Source: an uncultured Collinsella sp.
GTDB lineage: Bacteria; Actinomycetota; Coriobacteriia; Coriobacteriales; Coriobacteriaceae
Assembly: GCA_900545905.1 (NCBI GenBank)
Contig: URBA01000016.1
Coordinates: 1-12,813, forward strand
Direction: 5' to 3'
Length of the DNA: 12,813 bases
Positions 1 through 6,458 of the stretch are shown in pieces. Position numbers and translations under genes: made by a program. The notes below the pieces were generated by a model that worked only from the letters and a program-made list of their open reading frames with translations, had not been told where the DNA came from and made no database searches. The first letter of the stretch is position 1, and each line of letters starts with the position of its first letter.

Positions 1-489
1 GTGCGCGACCGAGCCGATATGATTATCGACACGAGCCGCCTGCGCACTTCTGCGCTGCGCAATAAGCTGCGCATGGCTTTTTCCGAGCTTTCCGACCAAC
101 AGCTCATGGATGTTCACGTGTTCTCGTTTGGCTTTAAGCACGGTATGCCCGTCGAGGCGGACATTATGATCGACGTTCGCTTCCTGCCCAATCCGTTCTA
201 CGACCCCGAGATGCGCACCATGACGGGTCTCGATAAAAAGGTCTCCGACTTTGTCCTGGACCATCCCAAGACCCAGGAGTTCTGGAAGGCCTGGACGCAG
301 CTGCTCGATACGGTCATGCCCGGCTATATCGCGGAGGGGAAGCCGCAACTTTCCATCGCCATCGGCTGCACGGGCGGTCAGCATCGCAGCGTCGCCATTG
401 CCGAGGCCACGGCTCGTTATTTGGAGGGTGCCCAGTATCACGTGAGCATTTCCCATCGCGACCTGTCGCGCGCCAACACGAAAGCATAG
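1..489 (+). CDS. rapZ: RapZ C-terminal part (RNase adapter / nucleotide-binding protein), 5' truncated
   Basis: This is the C-terminal part of a RapZ/YvcJ family protein, cut by the window edge; the frame is open at base 1, so the GTG there is an internal Val codon. Of a family length near 285-290 residues, 162 remain, so the N-terminal P-loop domain is missing. Visible family motifs, numbered from the window edge, are FGFKHG (43-48), DVRFLPNP (58-65), MTGLDK (74-79) and GCTGGQHRSV (122-131); these closely match the C-terminal domain of E. coli RapZ from memory. In E. coli this domain binds the small RNAs GlmY/GlmZ and directs RNase E to control glucosamine-6-phosphate synthase. In Gram-positives the homologue is a nucleotide-binding protein of less clear role, so the RNA-adapter function should not be assumed here. 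whiA follows 6 nt after the stop, indicating co-transcription. Confidence 0.93.
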   Translation: MRDRADMIIDTSRLRTSALRNKLRMAFSELSDQQLMDVHVFSFGFKHGMPVEADIMIDVRFLPNPFYDPEMRTMTGLDKKVSDFVLDHPKTQEFWKAWTQLLDTVMPGYIAEGKPQLSIAIGCTGGQHRSVAIAEATARYLEGAQYHVSISHRDLSRANTKA

Positions 490-495
490 GTTTGC

Positions 496-1425
496 ATGTC
501 GTTTACCGCCGAGGTGCGCGACGAGCTCGCGCGCTGCGAACCCGAATGTGAATATTGCGACCTATCGACGCTTGCCGCCCTGACGCGCGTGAGCGGTACG
601 CTCTCACTGGCCGGCTCCGGGCGGTATCGCTTGACGGTCGCGACCGAGACGGGTGCCGTCGCGCGCACGATGATTACGCTGACGCATCGTATCCTTAAGC
701 TCAAGACGGAGTTTACCGTCCGTAAATCGGTCTTGCATAAGGTGCGTAACTATCTCATCACCCTGCCCGACCAGCCCGACCTGGACAAGGCTCTGGTACT
801 GCTGGGCATTCTCGATCGTAGGGGAGGACTTGTCGCCGGCGTTCCTCGACACATCGTCGCCCGTCCCTGTTGCAGGCTCGCCTATATTCGTGGCGCCCTT
901 ATCGCCGGCGGCTTTGTGGCCGATCCCCGCGGCGACTTTCATTTAGAGATCGCGGTGCAGGGCGAACAGTACGCCAAGGGGCTTTGCGACCTGCTGGAGC
1001 AGGTTGGGGTCCATGCACGCGTTAACGCGCGGCGTGGGTCCTATGCCGTGTATATCAAGAGCGCCGAGGAGATCGAGCATCTGCTAAAGCTCATCGGTGC
1101 CAAGCGCAGCGTTGCCGAGATTGAGGAAGCGCGTGCGGTAAAACTGGTTAAGAACGACGTGAACCGCCGCGTGAATGCCGAGCTGGCCAACCAGACCAGA
1201 AGCGCCGGTGCCGCCCAGCATCAGCTTGCGTTAATCGATGAGCTCGAGCAGCGAGGCCTTCGCGATGCGCTTCCGGATGCCTTGGCGGTCTTTTGCGACC
1301 TGCGCGAGCGCTATCCCGATCTTTCGCTGCGTGATTTAGGGGAGATGGCTGACCCTCCCTTGTCGAAGTCTGCCCTCTACCATCGTGTTTTACGGCTTGA
1401 AAAGCTCATTGAAGCAAACAGGTAG
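496..1425 (+). CDS. whiA: WhiA sporulation/cell-division type DNA-binding regulator
   Basis: The 309-aa product has the full WhiA architecture. An N-terminal WhiA_N region (about residues 1-105) begins MSFTAEVRDEL. A degenerate LAGLIDADG homing-endonuclease-like domain follows (about 125-220, with RGALIAGGFVADP and HLEIAV). A C-terminal helix-turn-helix region (about 228-309) includes LSLRDLGEMADPPLSKSALYHR. In Streptomyces WhiA works with WhiB on developmental and division genes; in Bacillus it affects division and chromosome segregation. Its targets here are unknown. The ATG is supported by the conserved MSFTxEV start and lies 6 nt after the rapZ stop. Its Shine-Dalgarno is weak, so translational coupling to rapZ is likely. 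No intrinsic terminator is visible after the stop, so some readthrough into gapA is possible. Confidence 0.95.
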   Translation: MSFTAEVRDELARCEPECEYCDLSTLAALTRVSGTLSLAGSGRYRLTVATETGAVARTMITLTHRILKLKTEFTVRKSVLHKVRNYLITLPDQPDLDKALVLLGILDRRGGLVAGVPRHIVARPCCRLAYIRGALIAGGFVADPRGDFHLEIAVQGEQYAKGLCDLLEQVGVHARVNARRGSYAVYIKSAEEIEHLLKLIGAKRSVAEIEEARAVKLVKNDVNRRVNAELANQTRSAGAAQHQLALIDELEQRGLRDALPDALAVFCDLRERYPDLSLRDLGEMADPPLSKSALYHRVLRLEKLIEANR

Positions 1426-1470
1426 ATTAAAGTATCGACTTATATACGGATTTAGCTGCTGTTTTAGTAT

Positions 1471-1484
1471 TTAAAACGTTTTAA
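1471..1484. promoter_or_regulatory. Perfect 14-bp palindrome upstream of gapA, candidate operator
   Basis: TTAAAACGTTTTAA is a perfect palindrome with a central CpG, about 33 bp upstream of the proposed gapA -35. LacI/GalR-family and CcpA-type operators typically have a central CG with A/T-rich arms, so it could be a carbon-control operator. The regulator is unknown and the assignment is inference. Confidence 0.35.
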
Positions 1485-1516
1485 CGTAAATTTGATTTTC
1501 AATTTCGAGCATTCTC

Positions 1517-1546
1517 GTGAAATTCAAGTCAAAAAAAAGGTATATT
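1517..1546 (+). promoter_or_regulatory. Candidate sigma-A promoter of gapA
   Basis: A TATATT -10 (1541-1546) follows a GTGAAA -35 (1517-1522, 4 of 6 to TTGACA) with an 18-bp spacer, in the most AT-rich stretch of the window. The start would be near 1553, giving a leader of about 65 nt that contains a GC-rich hairpin. A GTG inside the -35 opens the gapA frame early, but that would add 34 unrelated residues and is not the start. Confidence 0.5.
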
Positions 1547-1565
1547 AGGCGAGTGGTTAGTTTGT

Positions 1566-1602
1566 GGGCCTCAACGGCGGGCGCTGTAGCTCGCGGGGGC
1601 CT
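1566..1602 (+). other. GC-rich hairpin in the gapA leader
   Basis: Two nested arms can pair: GGCC (1567-1570) with GGCC (1598-1601), and inside them GCGGGC (1577-1582) with GCTCGC (1589-1594) around a 6-nt loop. The structure ends 5 nt before the AAAGGAG ribosome binding site. There is no T-run, so it is not a terminator. A role in mRNA stability or as a protein-binding site is inference. Confidence 0.4.
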
Positions 1603-1618
1603 TACGAAAGGAGACACA

Positions 1619-2644
1619 ATGGCAGTAAAGGTTGCTATTAACGGCTTCGGTCGCATCGGTCGTCTGGCTTTCCGTCAGATGTTCGGTCATGAGGGCTCCG
1701 AGATCGTCGCTATCAACGACCTCACCTCTCCCGATATGCTCGCTTACCTGCTGAAGTACGACTCCACGCAGGGCAACTACGCTCGCGATCACGAGGTCGT
1801 TGCTGGCGAGGATTCCATCACCGTTGACGGCAAGGAGATCAAGATCTACAAGGAGGCCGACGCCAACAACCTGCCTTGGGGCGACCTCGACGTCGACGTC
1901 GTTCTCGAGTGCACCGGCTTCTACACCAGCAAGGCTAAGGCTCAGGCCCACATCAACGCTGGCGCCAAGAAGGTCGTCATCTCCGCTCCGGCTGGCAGCG
2001 ATCTGCCCACCATCGTGTACAACGTCAACCACGAGACGCTGACCGCTGAGGACAACATCATCTCCGCTGCTTCCTGCACCACCAACTGCCTCGCCCCGAT
2101 GGCCAAGGGTCTGAACGACTTCGCTCCCATCGTGTCCGGCATCATGACCACCATTCACGCCTGGACTGGCGACCAGATGCCGCTCGACGGCCCGCAGCGC
2201 AAGGGCAACAAGCGTCGTAGCCGCGCCTGCGCCGTTAACATCGTCCCCAACACCACCGGTGCTGCCAAGGCTATCGGCCTGGTTCTCCCCGAGCTCAACG
2301 GTAAGCTCATCGGTGCCGCCCAGCGCGTCCCGACGCCGACCGGCTCCATCACCAACCTCTACGCTGTCGTTGACAAGAAGGTCACCGTCGACGAGGTCAA
2401 CGCTGCTATGAAGGCCTACGCTGCCACCATCTCCGAGACCTTCGGTTACAACGAGGACGACATCGTCTCCACCGACATCATCGGCGAGACCCACGGCTCC
2501 ATCTTCGACGCCACTCAGACCATGTGCTCTGACCTCGGCAACGGCCAGACCCTCGTTCAGGTCACCTCTTGGTACGACAACGAGAACTCCTACACCTCTC
2601 AGATGGTCCGCACCATCAAGTACTTCGAGAAGTTCGTTGCTTAA
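1619..2644 (+). CDS. gapA: Glyceraldehyde-3-phosphate dehydrogenase (NAD-type), glycolytic
   Basis: Class I GAPDH of 341 aa, which oxidatively phosphorylates glyceraldehyde-3-phosphate to 1,3-bisphosphoglycerate in the cytosol. The Rossmann glycine motif GFGRIGR lies at 9-15. An Asp at 34 (INDL) fits NAD preference. The active-site SCTTNC places the catalytic Cys at 153, and His180 in TTIHAWTGDQ is the general base. The phosphate-binding region is NTTGAAKAIG (211-220), and the C-terminal SWYDNE is intact. Length is normal. The start is set by AAAGGAG (1607-1613) 5 nt before the ATG and by the conserved MAVKVAINGFGRIG opening. Codon use is strongly C-ending, typical of a highly expressed gene. 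It has its own promoter and a strong terminator, so it can be expressed apart from pgk-tpiA-gpmI. Confidence 0.98.
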   Translation: MAVKVAINGFGRIGRLAFRQMFGHEGSEIVAINDLTSPDMLAYLLKYDSTQGNYARDHEVVAGEDSITVDGKEIKIYKEADANNLPWGDLDVDVVLECTGFYTSKAKAQAHINAGAKKVVISAPAGSDLPTIVYNVNHETLTAEDNIISAASCTTNCLAPMAKGLNDFAPIVSGIMTTIHAWTGDQMPLDGPQRKGNKRRSRACAVNIVPNTTGAAKAIGLVLPELNGKLIGAAQRVPTPTGSITNLYAVVDKKVTVDEVNAAMKAYAATISETFGYNEDDIVSTDIIGETHGSIFDATQTMCSDLGNGQTLVQVTSWYDNENSYTSQMVRTIKYFEKFVA

Positions 2645-2683
2645 TTTAGCTTTTAGCGAATAGCTCGTTGAGCGTCTAAAGAA

Positions 2684-2728
2684 GGGCGCGGCCTTATAGG
2701 GCTTACACCCTAGGGTCGCGCCCTTTTT
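2684..2728 (+). terminator. Rho-independent terminator after gapA
   Basis: GGGCGCG (2684-2690) pairs with CGCGCCC (2717-2723) and the stem continues inwards through GU and CG pairs. An alternative inner stem pairs TAGGG with CCCTA. Five T residues follow (2724-2728). It sits 40 nt after the gapA stop. Confidence 0.9.
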
Positions 2729-2738
2729 ATAAGAAATC

Positions 2739-2761
2739 GTCTGCCGTAATGGGAGGCAGAC
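2739..2761 (+). repeat. 7-bp inverted repeat in the pgk leader
   Basis: GTCTGCC (2739-2745) and GGCAGAC (2755-2761) are perfect inverted arms around a 9-nt loop, between the gapA terminator and the pgk ribosome binding site. It could be an RNA hairpin that protects a processed 5' end or a protein-binding site. No function is established. Confidence 0.45.
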
Positions 2762-2784
2762 ACGTACGAAAGGTAGAAGCAAAC

Positions 2785-3975
2785 ATGGCCTTTACCAAGA
2801 AGACCGTCCGCGACATCGATGTCGACGGCAAGCGCGTTCTCGTCCGCGTTGACTTTAACGTGCCTATCAAGGATGGCGTCGTTGGCGACACCACCCGTAT
2901 CAAGGCTGCCCTGCCCACCATCAATTACCTCGTTGAGCACAACGCTCGCGTCATCCTCATGAGCCACCTCGGCCGTCCCGAGGGCACCGGCTTCCAGCCC
3001 GAGCTCTCCCTTGAGCCTGTCGCCAAGAAGCTCGCCGAGCTCTCTGGTCTCGACGTTGCCTTTGTCGCCGACACCTACGGCGAGAAGGCTGCTGAGGCTG
3101 TTGCCGCCGTCGAGCCGGGCAAGGTCCTCGTTCTCGAGAACGTCCGCTTCGATAAGCGTGAGAAGAAGAACGATCCCGAGATCGCCAAGAAGCTCGCTTC
3201 CTATGGTGACGTCTTCGTTCTCGATGCCTTCGGCACCGCTCACCGCGCCCAGGGTTCCGTCGTGGGCCCCGCCGCTTACCTGCCTGCCGTCGCCGGCTTC
3301 CTGCTCGAGAAGGAGGTCGACACGCTGACCGGCATCTTCGCCGAGCCCGAGCGCCCCTTCGTCGCCATCGTCGGCGGTTCCAAGGTTTCCTCCAAGATCG
3401 GCGTTCTCGATCACCTCATCGACTCCGCTGACACCCTGATTATCGGTGGCGGCATGGCCTACACCTTCTTCCTGGCTCAGGGCCTGTCCGTTGGTCAGTC
3501 CCTCAAGGAAGAGGACTGGGTCGAGCGCGCCGGCGAGATGCTCAAGAAGGCCGAGGAGAAGGGCGTCAAGATCCTGCTCCCCATCGACAACCGCGTTGCC
3601 GATCACTTTGGCGAGGACGCTGTCCCCGAGGTTGTCGCTTCCGACGCTATCCCCGACGATCGTGAGGGTATGGACATCGGCCCCAAGACCGAGGAGCTTT
3701 ACGCCGAGGCCGTCAAGGGCGCCAAGACTGTGTTCTGGAATGGTCCCATGGGCGTCTTCGAGTTCGACAACTTCGCTCACGGCACCCAGGCTATCGCCGA
3801 GGCTGTCGCCGATGCCGACTGCACCTCGATCATCGGCGGTGGCGACTCTGTCGCAGCTGTCAACAAGTTCAACCTGGCCGACAAGATGAGCTGGATCTCC
3901 ACCGGTGGTGGCGCTTCCATGGAGCTCGTCGAGGGTAAGGCCCTGCCCGGAGTGGAGGCGCTTCTCGATGCCTAA
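2785..3975 (+). CDS. pgk: Phosphoglycerate kinase
   Basis: PGK of 396 aa, a monomeric two-domain cytosolic kinase moving phosphate from 1,3-bisphosphoglycerate to ADP. The N-terminal substrate signature RVDFNVP is at 21-27 and the HLGRP motif at 61-65. GGSKVSSKI (197-205), WNGPMGVFE (318-326), GGGDS (351-355) and STGGGAS (372-378) form the C-terminal nucleotide-binding site. Length is typical. An in-frame ATG at 2749 would add 12 residues inside the leader inverted repeat. The ATG at 2785 fits the usual MAFxKKTVRD start and has AAAGG at 2769-2773, an 11-nt spacing. The 3' end overlaps tpiA by 8 nt. I see no convincing promoter of its own, so it may depend on readthrough of the gapA terminator or an unrecognised promoter. 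Confidence 0.98.
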   Translation: MAFTKKTVRDIDVDGKRVLVRVDFNVPIKDGVVGDTTRIKAALPTINYLVEHNARVILMSHLGRPEGTGFQPELSLEPVAKKLAELSGLDVAFVADTYGEKAAEAVAAVEPGKVLVLENVRFDKREKKNDPEIAKKLASYGDVFVLDAFGTAHRAQGSVVGPAAYLPAVAGFLLEKEVDTLTGIFAEPERPFVAIVGGSKVSSKIGVLDHLIDSADTLIIGGGMAYTFFLAQGLSVGQSLKEEDWVERAGEMLKKAEEKGVKILLPIDNRVADHFGEDAVPEVVASDAIPDDREGMDIGPKTEELYAEAVKGAKTVFWNGPMGVFEFDNFAHGTQAIAEAVADADCTSIIGGGDSVAAVNKFNLADKMSWISTGGGASMELVEGKALPGVEALLDA

Positions 3976-4735
3976 TCGCACCCTTCTTATCGCTGGTAAC
4001 TGGAAGATGAACAACGACGTCGCTGAGGCCGCCAAGCTCGCCGACGAGCTGGCTCAGGCTCTGCCCGAGGTTCCGGCCGGCGTCGAGGTGCTCGTCTGCC
4101 CTCCGACCATCGACATCACCACGGTTCATGACCGTATTCAGGCTGCCCCCATTGCCCTCGGTGCACAGAACGTGTACTGGGAGGCCAAGGGTGCCTTCAC
4201 CGGTGAGTCCTCTTGCGACATGCTCAAGTCCGCTGGCTGCACCTACTGCATCATCGGTCACTCCGAGCGTCGCGACTACTTCCACGAGACCGACGAGGAC
4301 CAGAACAAGAAGGCTAAGGCTCTCGTTGCCGCCGGCCTTGTTCCCGTCTTCTGCTGCGGCGAGTCCCTCGAGGTCCGCGAGGCTGGCACCTATGTCGAGC
4401 ACGTCGTGAACCAGGTCAAGGCTGGCCTTGCTGGACTTGAGATCACCTGCCCCAAGCAGGTCGTCGTCGCCTACGAGCCCATCTGGGCCATCGGCACCGG
4501 CAAGACCGCTACCGCCGAGGACGCTCAGGAGGTCTGCGGTGCTATCCGTGAGACCCTCAAGGAGATGTTCGGCGAGGAGCTCGCTAACGGCATCCGCGTG
4601 CTGTATGGCGGTTCCGCCAAGCCCGGCAACATCGCCGAGCTCGTCGCCAAGCCCGACGTTGACGGCGCCCTCGTGGGCGGCGCTTCGCTCAAGGCTGCCG
4701 ACTTCGCCTCTATGGTCGTCAAGGCAGGCGAGTAG
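3968..4735 (+). CDS. tpiA: Triosephosphate isomerase
   Basis: TIM-barrel enzyme of 255 aa interconverting dihydroxyacetone phosphate and glyceraldehyde-3-phosphate. Catalytic residues are all present: Asn11 and Lys13 in GNWKMN, His98 in IIGHSERR, and Glu170 in AYEPIWAIGTGKT, which leads into flexible loop 6. The phosphate-binding YGGSAKPGN lies at 213-221. Length is normal. The ATG overlaps the pgk stop by 8 nt, and GGAGG (3954-3958), 9 nt upstream inside pgk, is its ribosome binding site, so translation is coupled to pgk. gpmI starts 5 nt after the stop. Confidence 0.98.
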   Translation: MPNRTLLIAGNWKMNNDVAEAAKLADELAQALPEVPAGVEVLVCPPTIDITTVHDRIQAAPIALGAQNVYWEAKGAFTGESSCDMLKSAGCTYCIIGHSERRDYFHETDEDQNKKAKALVAAGLVPVFCCGESLEVREAGTYVEHVVNQVKAGLAGLEITCPKQVVVAYEPIWAIGTGKTATAEDAQEVCGAIRETLKEMFGEELANGIRVLYGGSAKPGNIAELVAKPDVDGALVGGASLKAADFASMVVKAGE

Positions 4736-4740
4736 GACAT

Positions 4741-6294
4741 ATGGCACAGCGTCATCTTCCTGCACTCCTGATCATCATGGATGGCTGCGGCCTTGCTCCG
4801 GCCGATGGCGAGAACGCCGTCGCCGCTGCCAAGACGCCCTTCCTTGATGGCCTGTACGAGAAGTACCCCCACACCACGCTCGGTGCTTCGGGCGAGGACG
4901 TGGGCCTTCCCGACGGCCAGATGGGTAACTCCGAGGTGGGTCACCTCAACATCGGTGCCGGCCGCATCGTGTTCCAGGAGCTTTCGCGCATCAACAATGC
5001 CATCAAGGACGGCTCCATCGCCAAGAACGAGGTCTTCGTCAAGGCTATGGACGACGTCAAGGCTGACGGCAAGACTCTCCACCTCATGGGCCTTATGAGC
5101 CCTGGCGGTGTTCATTCTCACATGAACCACGTCGAGGCTCTGGTCAAGATGGCTGCCGAGCACGGTGTCAAGACCGTTCGCGTCCACGCCTTCATGGATG
5201 GTCGCGACGTTGACCCGCAGTCCGGTGCCGGTTACATGAGTGAGTTCTGCGCTTTCCTGGCTAAGATCTCCGAGGAGACCGGTTGCGACGCTCGCGTTGC
5301 CACCGTCTCGGGCCGTTATTGGGCCATGGACCGCGATAATCGTTGGGAGCGCATCCAGCGCGCCTACGACGTCATGGTCAACGCGTCCGATGCTGATACC
5401 GACCCCGTTGCCGGTATCAAGGCCTACTACGAGAAGGATCCGCGCGGCGACGAGTTCGTCGAGCCTTTCGCGGCCCACAACGAGGGCATCCACGAGGGCG
5501 ACGCGGCCATCTTCTTCAACTTCCGTCCCGACCGCGCTCGTCAGATGACCCGCGTGTTCACGGACAAGGAGTTCGACGGCTTTGAGCGCGAGCAGATCAA
5601 GCTTTCGCACTTTGTGACGATGACCGAGTATGATCCGACGTTTGACGTCGAGGTCGCCTTCCCCAAGACGTTCCCCGAGAACGTCCTGGCCGACGTTATC
5701 GCCGCCAATGGCCTGAAGCAGCTGCACACTGCCGAGACCGAGAAGTACGCCCACGTGACGTTCTTCCTCAACGGTGGCATCGAGGAGCCCAAGGAGGGCG
5801 AGGAGCGCGTGCTCGTCGCTTCCCCCAAGGTTGCTACCTACGATCTGCAGCCCGAGATGAGCGCTCCCGAGGTTACCGAGAAGCTCGTCGCCGCCATCAA
5901 CGAGGATCGCGCTGATTTCTACATCGTGAACTTCGCGAACTGCGACATGGTTGGTCACACCGGTGTCTTCGACGCTGCCGTTAAGGCCGTTGAGGCTGTT
6001 GACGATGCCCTGTCCAAGGTTGTCCCGGCGATTCTCGCCAAGGGCGGCTTTGCGCTGATTACCGCCGATCACGGCAACGCCGATCACATGTTTGACGTTG
6101 CTTCCGACGGTTCCAAGCATCCGTTTACGGCTCACACCACCAACCGTGTGCCGTTCATCATCGTTGATGAGAAGGCGCAGCTCACCGGTATCGAGGACGG
6201 CCGTCTTTCCGATATCGCTCCGACCATGCTCACCATGGCTGGCATTGAGCCTTCCGCCGAGATGACGGGTCGCGTACTCGCCACCGAGGCCTAA
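4741..6294 (+). CDS. gpmI: 2,3-bisphosphoglycerate-independent phosphoglycerate mutase
   Basis: The 517-aa product is an alkaline-phosphatase-superfamily iPGM that interconverts 3- and 2-phosphoglycerate through a phosphoserine intermediate and needs two metals (usually Mn). The metal-binding Asp14 lies in IIMDGCGL and the catalytic Ser64 in QMGNSEVGH. GGVHSHMNH (122-130), GRDVDP (154-159), FRPDRARQ (261-268), CDMVGHTG (401-408) and TADHGNADHM (441-450) supply the other substrate and metal ligands. Residue 16 is Cys where Trp or Phe is usual, which should be tolerated. The start is 5 nt after tpiA with only a weak Shine-Dalgarno, so coupling is likely. The gene ends in tandem stops TAA TAG. 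Enolase, the next glycolytic enzyme, is not in this cluster. Confidence 0.97.
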   Translation: MAQRHLPALLIIMDGCGLAPADGENAVAAAKTPFLDGLYEKYPHTTLGASGEDVGLPDGQMGNSEVGHLNIGAGRIVFQELSRINNAIKDGSIAKNEVFVKAMDDVKADGKTLHLMGLMSPGGVHSHMNHVEALVKMAAEHGVKTVRVHAFMDGRDVDPQSGAGYMSEFCAFLAKISEETGCDARVATVSGRYWAMDRDNRWERIQRAYDVMVNASDADTDPVAGIKAYYEKDPRGDEFVEPFAAHNEGIHEGDAAIFFNFRPDRARQMTRVFTDKEFDGFEREQIKLSHFVTMTEYDPTFDVEVAFPKTFPENVLADVIAANGLKQLHTAETEKYAHVTFFLNGGIEEPKEGEERVLVASPKVATYDLQPEMSAPEVTEKLVAAINEDRADFYIVNFANCDMVGHTGVFDAAVKAVEAVDDALSKVVPAILAKGGFALITADHGNADHMFDVASDGSKHPFTAHTTNRVPFIIVDEKAQLTGIEDGRLSDIAPTMLTMAGIEPSAEMTGRVLATEA

Positions 6295-6317
6295 TAGAAA
6301 ACAAATACCGTTTTCTA
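6295..6317 (+). repeat. 8-bp inverted repeat directly after gpmI
   Basis: TAGAAAAC (6295-6302) and GTTTTCTA (6310-6317) are perfect inverted arms around a 7-nt loop AAATACC. The loop is exactly complementary to GGTATTT (6355-6361) on the far side of the gpmI terminator. Confidence 0.5.
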
Positions 6318-6320
6318 GTA

Positions 6321-6354
6321 AGGGGGTTGTCCGCAACCGGACAACCCCCTTTTT
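6321..6354 (+). terminator. Rho-independent terminator after gpmI
   Basis: A perfect 13-bp stem has arms at 6321-6333 and 6338-6350, a 4-nt loop CAAC and a run of five T (6350-6354). It closes the glycolytic transcript. Confidence 0.95.
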
Positions 6355-6361
6355 GGTATTT

Positions 6362-6392
6362 CTGCCATTTCTACCCCGTCCCCAAATGGCAG
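6362..6392. repeat. 9-bp inverted repeat with C-rich loop upstream of secG
   Basis: CTGCCATTT (6362-6370) and AAATGGCAG (6384-6392) are perfect inverted arms around a 13-nt loop containing CCCCGTCCCC. It lies between the gpmI terminator and the secG promoter. No T-run follows on either strand, so it is not an obvious terminator. It could be an operator or a dispersed REP-like hairpin; this is inference. Confidence 0.5.
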
Positions 6393-6413
6393 GTGGGGGA
6401 GTGCTGGGGGTTG

Positions 6414-6422
6414 TGGTACAGT
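6414..6422 (+). promoter_or_regulatory. Candidate extended -10 promoter of secG
   Basis: TGGTACAGT gives a TGn extension followed by a TACAGT hexamer (4 of 6 to TATAAT). No good -35 is seen at the right distance. It would give a 5' leader of about 30 nt before secG and fits the need for a promoter after the strong upstream terminator. Confidence 0.35.
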
Positions 6423-6458
6423 ACTGGAGTTTGAATTGTTCTATTAAGGAGCTTATCT

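Noticed and set aside
1517..1618. N-terminal extension of gapA by 34 residues from a GTG
   Set aside because: The extension starts in the putative -35, is Lys/Arg-rich and unlike any GAPDH, and ignores the AAAGGAG 5 nt before the ATG at 1619.
1613..2763. GACAC pentamers in the gapA and pgk leaders as WhiA binding sites
   Set aside because: GACAC is the Streptomyces WhiA core, but a 5-mer is expected about 25 times on both strands in a window this size. These copies lie downstream of the promoter region or next to the ribosome binding site.
2749..2784. Earlier pgk start at the ATG at 2749
   Set aside because: It would begin in the loop of the leader inverted repeat, adds 12 unconserved residues and places the AAAGG Shine-Dalgarno inside the gene.
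1571..6336. Very long antisense open frames opposite gapA (403 codons), pgk (441), tpiA/gpmI (298 and 603) and also opposite oppA (555)
   Set aside because: They are low-complexity Leu/Val/Gly/Asp-rich translations in the antisense frame of strongly codon-biased genes. The sense genes avoid TTA, CTA and TCA codons, so the complementary strand has few stops. No ribosome binding sites or recognisable domains support them.
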